Of a stretch of 64,000 bases of DNA, positions 54,669 through 64,000 are shown piece by piece. The stretch spans positions 17,135,001-17,199,000 of the forward strand of contig JBANSL010000019.1 in the NCBI GenBank assembly GCA_037127255.1. The letters are read 5' to 3'. Position 1 is the first letter of the stretch. Every line of letters begins with the position of its first letter. The DNA is from Persicaria tinctoria (taxonomy: Eukaryota; Streptophyta; Magnoliopsida; Caryophyllales; Polygonaceae). A program made the translations under genes and the position numbers. The notes below the pieces were generated by a model, which worked only from the letters and a program-made list of their open reading frames with translations, did no database searches and was not told the DNA's origin.

Positions 54669-55382
54669 GCCTTCGACCGACCGGATGGGACCACTGTCGT
54701 CCTTCATCCAGGCAGCGAACGCATCAACGTCTGCCCTCGTCGCCATGCCTAGCTCCGCGGCATCCCCTGCCTTCTTGCACACACGCGGCTTCTCCGCTGG
54801 CTGAGTTACTTCCGCTTGGGAGACAGTATCATGATGTTAACGGGTGCTCCTTCTCCGTTGTTGGAGGGGCCTCGGGTGCCACCAACTTCTCCTGCAACCA
54901 GCACACCAGGGTGCATTTAACATGACAGTTAATAAAATTGACAGGACAGTGTAGTGCCCATACCTCCTTGGCCTTGTCCTTGTCCTCCTTGGTGGGTTGT
55001 CTCTCCTCCTTGGCATTTTCGTCGTTGTCCTTGTCCTTCACTGCTCCCTGAACCTATCCACATGACATCTAATTAAATTGTCATATACTAATATTTTCAG
55101 GACATGTACCGACATGTACATGACGTCTAATACTCACAACATGACAGTTATATAAAATGACATGACGCTTTTGATATGATGTCATGACACACGGATAACC
55201 TTACCTCATTCTTGGTCAGAACCTCCCCTTCCCCCTCAGTGCCCTCTTCATGTCTTCAATCGACTCCTCAATCGTGGTTATCTTCGATCCTAACTTCGCA
55301 GTTATACTCCTCGCCATGTTGTCCATCTTTGCCATTAACCTTGACTCGATCTCTAAGATGGCAACTTGTGTCTGCGTCCCCT

Positions 55383-56751
55383 TAGAGGTGTTATTCGAGT
55401 CGAACAAGCCAAGTAGTGGGTTGCTCATACTCGGGTCGTTTAAACTCGAGCTCGAGCTCGAGCTCGGCTCGAATTTTTGTCGAGCTTAGAAGTGGGCTCG
55501 AACTCGGCTCGCGAGTATTTAAACAAGATCGAGCTCGGCTCGTTTTGCTCGTTTTTTCTCGAGCCGAGCTCGAGCTCGTTTTGTTCAGGCTCGTTTTCGA
55601 GCTCGTTTATTCGTTTTCATTTTGCTTCTTAGGCTTGTTTTTCTTAATTTCCTAGATTTCAAGCTCATTTAGATCGATTGTATTAAAGATATAGAAAAGT
55701 CTTTTAAGTTGAAATCATTTTTATTGAATGTCATATTCACAATTTGCAATCCAAAATGCTGTCATATATAAAACTTGCAATCTGTCAATACAAGTTATAC
55801 AACCCAAAATTTTCAAACTTTACAATTTGAAATATCATTTCCACAAGTATCAGATTTACCGGTTTCCATTTACAATCCATTAAAAAAATTTCACAAATCT
55901 ACATTTGTTGCCTGTCATATTCTCAATGCTTGCAATCTGTCCAGAAGAAAAAAAAATCAAAATTAGGGTTACGGTACCTCAATGATGAAATCAGGGGTTT
56001 CATAAAAAGAACGGGGGCTGATGGTGAAATGAGGGATTTCAAAAATCAACGAACCTGAGGTTGGCAGCGGCGACTCAGATGAAGCTTTAAGTAAGACGCA
56101 GTGACGCCGACGAGAAGGAATTTGTGATTGTGGGAAGTGAGAAAGATGAGGGCCACTCTGGAGACAGTCACAGAGGTGACATAATGAGTAAAGAAACTAT
56201 AAGAATAAGAAGGAAAAGGTAAGGAATGGTATATTTTACCAGATTGGAGGCGGTAACCCCAGAGAGGCGCTAAGGATGGAGGCGACATGGCTGGATCTGA
56301 AGGAAGAAGGTTGGAACATAGAAGGTTTTGAGAAGGGCGAGAAAGGGGATAAATTGGAGTGAAGAGGGAGGATCAACCCGGGGATGGAGGCAACAACTCC
56401 GGCGAGGCACCGAGGCTGGAGGCGGCGACTCTGACGAAGCATCGATGATGGAGGTGGCGACGTTGGCGAGAGGGGGATTTCAGATATGTTCAATGTGCGT
56501 CTGAGTGGGGAGGGTTTGTGTGAGGCATTTTATACAAGGAGTCAAAGAAGACCTAAAGGGGTGAAAAAACCCTAAGGGCAAAATTGTAAATAACGAATGT
56601 AAAACGAGTTACCCGAGTAGCTCGAATAAAGCTCGAGCTCGGGAAACCGCTCGTATTCGGTTCGTTTTTTAATGTGAACGAGCTCAAGCCAGGTTTTTTC
56701 GAGCCGAGTTCGAGCCGAATTCTAACTACTCGTGTTCACATAACACCCCTA
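55383..56751. mobile_element. Third non-autonomous hAT, in the Ulp1 gene coding region
   Basis: 1,369 bp with ends tagaggtgttat / ataacaccccta and 8-bp duplication cgtcccct / catcccct (7/8). Ends are packed with gagctcg/cgagctc units. Removing it rejoins GAPGSTQES with TQTQVAILEIESR in the Ulp1-type gene. No transposase. Confidence 0.87.
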
Positions 56752-57950
56752 CATCCCCTCCCCTGATTCTTGGGTTGATCCAGGTGCTCCCTTTGGTTGT
56801 TTCGGCCGTGGGGGTTTCACATTTGCGAATACGAACGTCCGGACAATGTCGTCGAAGAAGTTGTCATGCTTATTGTGATTGTTTCGGGCATCGCGGTACA
56901 AACGGGTAGCTCCTTCCACTTCATCGGGGAGTAGAAGTGGCCTCACAACTTCAGGGTCATTGGTAAAGCTCCTTAGCCTCCTGCGGTCGGGTTTCGATGG
57001 CGGAATACTCGAGGTTCGCATCTCTAAACTGGTATCGCAGACACCTGTGGTACACCTTCTCGTCTATAATGTTCGCGCATTCGACAGCCACTACTGGAGG
57101 GAGGGCTTCGTACACCCAGAGCAGCGACATAAGTTGTCTAGTAAAAATGCACTCTCTGTCTAGTAAAAAATTATTGGATGGCTAGTACTTGTTGATAAGG
57201 CATCCAGTGAGGTTTGTGTATGAACTTGGAAGGCGAGGGAGAATCCCAACAGGCAGTAGGCCTGACGTGCTGTAGTGGAGTTGCTCTCATTGTGTTAGAG
57301 CTTCTTCTCGATTGCACGATTCAGGAACTCGTTCGTTCGCTTGTAGCAAAGCCGACCCCACGGAAAGGCCATGAACCTTTCAATATCAGCGACGAGGTCA
57401 ACCACCCATCCGTGAATGTAGTTTTTGGGTTCATTCCCAAACAACACGCCCTCAACCAGCATGAGAAGGACAATTTTAAATTTTCTGGTTGACGATTTCT
57501 CTGATGCCATTGCCACCTAGAACATCACCTCAAACTCAGACATCTTCATCTTCGCAACTCCAAAGAAATCAAACACTTCCCTCTCGAACGTTGAGTCGCC
57601 CTCGGGCGCTTCGCCATAGCCGCAGTTGAGACCGGTGACAAGGGCGAACTCGCTCAACCGGTTTCATTCTTCTTGTACCACGTTTCATTCTTCTTCATCT
57701 TCAATTATCGTTGGAAAACGTAGTGTACAAGCTGCCCGGAGAACTGGACCCTTGTGCCCAGTCTTGCAACGCCCCCCAACGGGCTGTCCATCAAGCGATT
57801 CCAATGGGACTCGCTCAACCGGTTGTCAATGTTTACTAGGAGCTGCATCCAGGAGTATTGGTTAATTTTTGCTTTAAAGTGTCTATCTTCCTCGATGGCG
57901 TACACAACCTGCATAGACTTCAACATGTCAGCCACACTGCACCACGACAA

Positions 57951-59060
57951 TCACAACTTAAAGAAAACTCGAACGAAATCCCATCATACCGCGTCGGAGG
58001 TTTGAGCTCTACGGTCGATAATCTTCTATACACTGCCCTACGACATTTTTTATATTCACCAGATATCATGCATTTGGGAGACCAAAAATAAGTATTCTAG
58101 GAATCAATTCGTGTCCCCGAACCCACAGTTCCCTTCAAATCAGTCCTACAAGGCCACAAACATTCCAGCAATCAATATGTATATGATAGTTACTAATTCA
58201 GAACCTATGCATATCATATGTCAAACCTATTCATCTTAATATTGAATGCACCCAATGGTTCCATAATCATCCCTGTAGTTTCCCTTCCATATATCCAACC
58301 CATTAGTTTACTTTAAACATGACACAAATACAGTTACACATGACACAAAAATGTTCATACATGACAATCCACTTATTCAATCTGTACATCTGCAATTGCA
58401 CACGAGTCACCATACTCCTGATCATTTTGATTCAACATAAACATTCACCCTTTCTAACATTTCGCCTAACCCTAATTCACCCCATTTCGGCCAATTTCCC
58501 CATAAACTCAACGTATCTACAGTCATTCGCCCCATTTCGGCCATTTTCCCCCTAAACTGAACGTATCTACACTCACCTTGCTCCTGATAAGTTGGATTCG
58601 ACATAAACGTTGCCCAATTTTCCCATTCCCAAAAATTCCCTTCTCTCCCAGTCGCGCACACCCTAGTTCCCAAACTTTCCACCCTTTGTTTTTAACTTGA
58701 CGCCGGTTACTTCCTATATGACAGGGCGATATTGCGAACTGTCAACCCATTCGACCCCTTCATCCCATTTTCACACAATCAAAAACAGTTTAGGTTCTTC
58801 CAATCGGTTCCTCCCCTACGAATCCAAGCAAAACGTAATTAATCGGCAGAGTTAGGGTTTACTTAATTCAAAATCGGTCTCTTCAATGTCGGGTCGGCTT
58901 CTTCTTCTCCTCTCTTGCTCTGTCGTCTTCTTCTTCCTTCTCTTCTTGTTTTCCTTAGGTTTGCATGAGCAACTGTTACCCTCTCTCTCTTCCTCTTTTG
59001 CAAGCCCGTGAGAGCAGTTGAGTTTACAGTTTTGAAATTAAACTGTCTACTTTTATCTTC
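57951..59060. other. Outer-MULE right arm, non-coding
   Basis: Contains three acatgaca motifs (58,317, 58,338, 58,359) and a direct repeat of gccccatttcggccat type (about 58,485 and 58,528). Probable upstream region of the DUF1985-Ulp1 gene. Confidence 0.5.
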
Positions 59061-59160
59061 CCCTCTCTCTCTCTCTCTCTGCACATTAACTTCCCACGCT
59101 TCCTCTCTCTCTCCACCCCGCTTCCTCTCTCTCTCCACCTTTACTTTCTCTCTCCTCTGT
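59061..59160. repeat. (CT)n-rich tract
   Basis: Several ctctctctct runs separated by short linkers. Confidence 0.9.
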
Positions 59161-59648
59161 CCCGGTTAACTTCCCCCTTTTTTGACCGGAATATTTGCAA
59201 TTCTTTGAGAGGGGAGGTTAACCTTTGCAAATGTTTTGGATAGTGGGTTAGGCATGCAAAGTTGGTCGGATAATGGGTCCTTTACTACAATTCCCTCTTT
59301 TTTTATTATCTTATTTAAAGGAATATATTTATTTTACATAATTTACATGCTACTTGTTTTTGAAAGATTGGTAAATGTAATAAGTACTCTATTCGTATTA
59401 AAATGGTGGATGCTTAACTTGTTGACACATTTTTTTGATAAGTTAAAAACTACACATAAAATATTTTTTTAATAATTAGCAAGTCGGAAAAAAATTAAAT
59501 ATTTTAAGATTAGTATAATATTGAACAGTGCCCTTAAAATTCATTGGACGACCCTGCTTGTAACCCTAACCCTTCTCTAATCTCTCTCAGATATATTTAG
59601 AAAATTAAATAATTTTATCGTTTAGTTTAACAAGAAAATAGACGAAAT

Positions 59649-59761
59649 GACCAAATAGTACCAATATGTAAAAGGTTAAGGACTAAAATAAACACTTCAA
59701 AAGATTAGGGACTGATATTGGCTAACCCTTAAGGGTTAGGGACCACCAAAGGAATTTACCC
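59649..59761 (-). repeat. Right terminal inverted repeat of the outer MULE
   Basis: 113 bp, the inverse of 38,525-38,637. Followed by tttaatttt (59,762-59,770). Confidence 0.85.
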
Positions 59762-59770
59762 TTTAATTTT

Positions 59771-62072
59771 ATTTATCTAATATATAAAAGTTTTTTTTCA
59801 TCACAATATATAAAAGCTTTTTTTTATGTTTATAATAATATATCATATGATTTATTATTTTTATAATATTACAATATCAAAACAAAAATTTATATAAAAT
59901 GATAGATTATTTATATATATATATATATATCCCTCCTTCCTTCCTACTATAAATGTGGGGGAAGATGAGTCTACTGTTCATTATACAAAGTTATAATAAC
60001 CGTTGATTTGTGTGGGAATGTCATTTCGTATGGTCCGGATCATTTTCTACCTATTTTACTATTTTACCGCTCAGAGTTTGAATTTTAAATTGTTTATTTT
60101 TATCTTTAGATGGTTGTTTTGGTCTTTTCATCTAAATAGATACTCAATCTCTTCCTTTTGTGTTCCTTCTTTCTTCTCAATCATCAACCTACCGTCTATG
60201 GCTTCAACTATAAGTCTCTGACCTTGCTCTTCATCCAATCTATCGAGATATACCTCCTCCTCCCTCTCTTTCTCGGCTTTCCCTTTCTATTCGTCTCACC
60301 AACCAGACGATTTCGCTGCCTTCATTCAAGGTCACGCACCACCAGACGTCATCAGTTTCAATTGTCCACCGCCTCGAAGAAAGGGAATAGGTCATTGGTT
60401 ATTTGTCTTTCTCCATCTATTTTGTGCTTGCAGTCTTTTTTCTGGATCATAATTTCTTATCTCGTTCCCTATTTTGTAGGTATTAATTAAAGTAATCCAA
60501 TTCTTGCCGATGTAGAGAGCAGTTTTAATGGAAGGCTCCTGATCTCTCTTTCTTCTTTTTCTCGTGTCGTATGCCTCTGATTTTGATTTCTATTTTGCAT
60601 TTAGAGATTCGACGTTGCTTGTAAAGATTGGGTCTATGGCAGTGGGCGAACCCCCCCTATATCAGGGCAAAATATGTGCAGGTAAAGCTCATAACTTCCT
60701 CCAAAGCATAGGATTTTAGCCTTTTTGGGAGAATTTAGAATTGGGTCATCTGAGGATTGGCTTGAACAATTTATAATTATGGATTTGGAATTTCTCATAT
60801 CTCTATACTCTATAGTCATGGTAGTATGAAAGTATGTGCTATGATTTCCTGCTGAATTTTGAGGGTCCTCTTCTGATCAGTGGGGGAGTATTTTGTGTAA
60901 TGGTCGGCACCATTTATTTTATCCTTTTCATGGACCTATAGATCTTTTGCTGTCTCAAAGATGATATGGCAGATCAACCGAGATTTTGACTAGGACGCAA
61001 TAGTTGATATCAAATGTGAGTCCTTGTTTGCTCGCAAAATTCATACCTGGACAGTAGCATATGTGTGATGTTGCTAAAGACAAGTCATTAACAATCCTAC
61101 CATGGAAAAAATTGTGACATGATTACCAATTTTAGAACATCTTGAGGTCTTAATTGGGGAGTTGAGATACTAATGCTACTGGAGAATTGTGATTTGAATT
61201 CCATAAATTAAGAGATTTGGAGAAATAGGTATTTTGCCATTGCCTTTTACTTAGAAACCCATCTAGTGATTTTTGTAATAGGTTGAGATGTGATATGATC
61301 AAACAAGATTCCTCAATAAATGGCAGAACCACAAAGCTTGTAATAAAGTAGTTAAAACCAGCAGGGAGAGTCATTAGATAAATTTTTTAGAGTGAAAACT
61401 GAATAAAAGTGAAGCCTTTCATAAAAGCTTTTGAAACTTTCTCTATTGTTTAAAGTTAAAACAGAATATCTCTCTATTGTATGGATTGATATGGAGGGAA
61501 TAGATTCTGAAAACTCCTAAAATCTGAAAGCCTTCACTCTTTGGCCTTTGATCAGCAAATGTTGTACAATTTATTTAGTTTCCAAGTGTCTCACCTGCTA
61601 AAAATCTAAAGAACATGGTAAAAGACTAAAAGAATTAGTATCAACATTTTCTAACCCATAATTTGAAAACTAATGGTAGATGGATACATAGATGCCCTAA
61701 AAGGAATCATTTTTAGGCTTCATATCTTTTTCCCTTTTAAAGCAGATCACCATGCAGTTGGGACTTGGGAGATACTCAGGAGTCTGAGACTCATGTTTCT
61801 CCAAGGAACTAAGCTAAATAGCAGTTTCTTTCAGTAAATAGCACTAAATACTAAAGCTTTTAGTGTGCAAATGTGCAAGGCCACTATCTACTTCACTTGG
61901 AGGGCTAGGAACAGCCTTTTGCATAGTGGTTACACCTAATTGGCTTACAAATTATTTATATAGTCAGCACTTAGTTGTTGTTTTGCCTACATTAGTACAT
62001 ATGTAACGAAATTATAGTTCGTCTTTGGCAATGATCATTTTATTTTTTCTGTCTGAAGAGTCTATAAGGCGA
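59771..62072. other. AT-rich intergenic DNA
   Basis: No family-level coding similarity on either strand. It has a (TA)n run near 59,913-59,930 and a tatgtgggg-type promoter-like stretch, but no assignable gene. Confidence 0.5.
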
Positions 62073-63269
62073 TGAATAATACTCTAGAAGGGGGGGGGTG
62101 AATAGAGTATGGACGATTTTCGCAACAATAGAAATTTAGTGCAACTTGTCAAGACCTTGATATAGGCTATCAGGACTTGACAAAGTAAAATCGAATATGA
62201 TAATGTAAAAGCGGAATATAAAAGATGAACACACGAATTGTTAACTAGGGTTATCCAACCCGTAGGATTCAAACACTTCTTATTTCACTTCTCTTGAGCC
62301 TAGAACTTCCTAGAGAAACTTCCCTTTCTCTATACAAAGCTTCACCGCTTCTATTCTAGCTCTCAACCTTACAAGTGAAATAAAAGCTCACACCACACAC
62401 CAAGTGTGCTTTGATCGAGTATGAAAACTCTAAGTGTAAAATGAATGACTTGTACAATAAGTGCTAGTGTTTCTCTCAACTCTTAAACAATGATCAACAA
62501 CTAGGCTTTTCGAGAATGTAAGAGAAACTTGATGAATGCTTTAGGATGCTATGATTGCTTGAGTGCTTGCTTGGTTAACTTTCATCCTTCTTAGCCTTCG
62601 TCTTTTTATAGTTGGAACACTTGTAGAGCTTCTTGGAGGGAGACCGTTTGAAATTCAAATCCTTTCCAAGATGTTTGAATTCTTTCCGAAAATGATCCTT
62701 TGTGTGCCTTCCAAGATTGTTCTTTCAACTTTCTTCATGATCAAGTATGATCAACTAAGGATCGGTTCTTTCCTTATATGAAAAATGAAATCCTAAAAGA
62801 ACATGCATAATGTATCTAGCACATAAAATGGGTTAGATGAGAAACACATATATAAATCAAGTAAGTCCAAACCACATCTCATAGCCCAATAAAAAGCTCA
62901 TGATAATTTAGGCTCAACAAGGTTGGCCTCGGATTCTTTCCTGTGAGAGAACAATTCAAATAGAAATATATACGTGATATTCCAAATCATTTTAGTCTAG
63001 GTTTCAAGACCTTGAAACCCAGCCGTTTGTCTTTCATCATCCTTTAGATCACCTGCACGTTAGGTCTCAAGATCTTACAATCAAGGTGGAGTCTTCAATC
63101 TCCCCCTTGATGGAAGACAAACCTTGTTTCAGTATTCATAATATAGTTCCAGCAATCATTATAATGATATAAGCATATTATATAATATGAGCATAAAATG
63201 TTTGGATCATCTAAGTTTTAAAACAACAAGCACTTAACCAACCAGTGCCAAAACGCAGCAACCGAAACA
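62073..63269 (-). mobile_element. 3' LTR of a retroelement continuing off the right edge
   Basis: About 1.2 kb from tgaataatactctag to accgaaaca. On the minus strand the LTR would start tgtttcgg, directly after a purine-rich tract (gacaaaaaggggaagaa, 63,270-63,287), the layout of a polypurine tract next to a 3' LTR. Shares tactctagaaggggg and gaatagagtat with the solo LTR at 9,626. The target duplication cannot be checked because the partner LTR is outside. Confidence 0.65.
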
Positions 63270-64000
63270 TTCTTCCCCTTTTTGTCTTCCAACAAAAGGG
63301 CAGAGAGGTGAAAATGTCTGAAACATCAACCAAAAACACCAACCAAAAGACCAGGAGTTTTAAAAGACGAGCAGTAAAAGAAGAGTTTTTAGAAAGTAGA
63401 GCAAAGAGGGTGGGAGATCAAGGCCTTGAGTCAGAATCCCCATCTGCAGCCTTCTTCTTTGCTCCTTTGAGCCTTCTTGCCTTTCTTGGCAGAGGATGGC
63501 CCAGCAGCAGAGGATGTGCCAGGGGCGCCAGGAGCATTAGGATCTTCAGGAGGGGCAATGCCAGCGCCTTCCTCAGCCCATTCGCCGAAGGTGGGGTACT
63601 GCTTGTTGGATTAGACCGAGAGGAGGGAGGGATTAAAAAGCTACAACACTGGAAACTGAATCGTTTCTCAATATTTTCAAATGGGCAAGTACAGATTCAT
63701 TAACTCACATGAATAGTAAGTAATGATGATCTGATTTTTCTAAACCCAAAGTGTCACATCTACTTGCAAAAATTAAAGAGATTTGGAATAATTTTAAAAA
63801 GGGAACTAAAATATGTGAAAACCGATATTTGAAAGTGGTAAATAAAATCAAAAGACACTCTTGTTGAATATCCATAAGATACTAACAGAGTTTGATCCAA
63901 TATAATTTTATTCGGATGATCATCTCGGATCCCTATGAAGTCAAGGCCTTGAGATGTCATTTGAATTCTGAACTTTCATATAGGGAGTAATTACTCCCCC
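63270..64000 (-). mobile_element. Internal part of the retroelement at the right edge
   Basis: A minus-strand stretch (about 63,425-63,600) reads YPTFGEWAEEGAGIAPPEDP followed by a Pro/Ala/Ser and Lys-rich tail (SSAAGPSSAKKGKKAQRSKE). It looks like the C terminus of a structural ORF. No catalytic domain is within the window. Confidence 0.45.

Larger units (their letters stand above)
52437..57950 (-). pseudogene. DUF1985 - Ulp1 (C48) SUMO-protease-like gene of the outer MULE, interrupted twice
   Basis: Reading leftwards: a DUF1985-type region (VQFSGQLVHYVFQR near 57,710; GVLFGNEPKNYIHGWVVDLV and AFPWGRLCYKRTNEF at 57,300-57,480), a Pro-rich segment (NVKPPRPKQPKGAPGSTQES at 56,770), and after a hAT insert a helical stretch (MAKMDNMARSITAKLGSKIT at 55,300). 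After a solo LTR comes the Ulp1 catalytic domain: FIWEYLLQ, NEHWVALDINLADWTLGVYD with the His and Asp, and GDCGSYAIRYLQLL with the Cys (near 52,585). The Ser-Gly codon is rebuilt by a correct intron at about 52,598-52,672. Stops TAG 53,245 and TAG 52,984. Ulp1 proteases cleave SUMO from targets; such genes are common cargo of plant MULEs. Stop codon TAA 52,437-52,439. Confidence 0.85.
38525..59761. mobile_element. Giant composite Mutator-like element (outer MULE)
   Basis: Inverted repeats of 113 bp (38,525-38,637 and 59,649-59,761), both reading gggtaaattcctttggtggt from the outside, are flanked by tttaattta and tttaatttt, an 8/9 match and the 9-bp duplication size of Mutator elements. Inside are MULE-type cargo genes (transposase N-terminal domain, Agenet gene, DUF1985-Ulp1 gene). 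Several later insertions account for roughly 12 kb of the 21.2 kb: nested MULE, three hATs, a solo LTR and LINE scraps. The alternative, two unrelated solitary ends of one family, cannot be excluded from one window. Confidence 0.7.

Noticed and set aside
58863..59138. Arg/Glu-rich 91-codon frame
   Set aside because: Produced by CT microsatellites; low complexity only.
60003..60490. Frames at 60.0-60.5 kb as a small membrane protein gene
   Set aside because: Hydrophobicity follows from T-rich DNA; frames overlap one another and no domain or conserved motif was recognised.

Overview
The window is nuclear DNA of a flowering plant, probably a eudicot. The evidence is intron-rich genes with plant-only families (a chloroplast-targeted xylose/H+ symporter-like transporter, an L-type lectin receptor kinase) embedded in dense nested transposons. 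No rRNA, true tRNA, organellar or bacterial gene was seen.

Layout. 1-16,300 holds two tandem copies of an XYLL3-like sugar transporter gene, both on the minus strand: copy 1 (3' part beyond the left edge) and copy 2 (complete, 12,880-16,298). Between them lie a 5.5-kb Ty1/copia element (2,445-7,947, TSD taaat), an LTR fragment, and a lectin-receptor-kinase pseudogene split by a solo LTR (9,626-10,984, TSD gagat). 16,300-22,418 is intergenic DNA with microsatellites, a probable non-autonomous Helitron and an unrecognised decayed gene. 22,419-36,905 is an L1-type LINE (about 4.5 kb without its insert, TSD 11/12) into which a 10-kb Athila-like Ty3/gypsy element (23,013-32,990, TSD gtcat) inserted. 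36,918-38,515 is AT-rich spacer.

38,525-59,761 is best read as one giant Mutator-like element (MULE). Its two ends are 113-bp inverted repeats flanked by a near-perfect 9-bp duplication. Its own cargo is a MULE-transposase N-terminal domain, an intact small Agenet-domain protein with a SUMO-interacting-motif-like N terminus, and a DUF1985/Ulp1 SUMO-protease-like gene. It has been invaded by a second 6.9-kb MULE (39,625-46,528, perfect 9-bp TSD) coding for a FAR1-type transposase with an OTU protease-like tail plus a plant-mobile-domain (PMD) gene. It also contains a hAT inserted inside an inverted sister hAT, a third hAT, a solo LTR and LINE scraps. An 8-base motif (acatgaca) is repeated at least a dozen times, always on the plus strand, in the non-coding parts of the outer MULE only. 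With the protein cargo this suggests a self-recognition or anti-silencing arrangement comparable in concept to Arabidopsis VANDAL/VANC elements. That functional reading is inference.

59,762-64,000 is mostly featureless spacer followed by an LTR (62,073-63,269) and the start of a retroelement that runs off the right edge.

Functionally, only XYLL3 copy 2, probably copy 1, the small Agenet gene and the gypsy gag frame look open. Nearly all other coding sequence is transposon-derived and carries stops, frameshifts or insertions.
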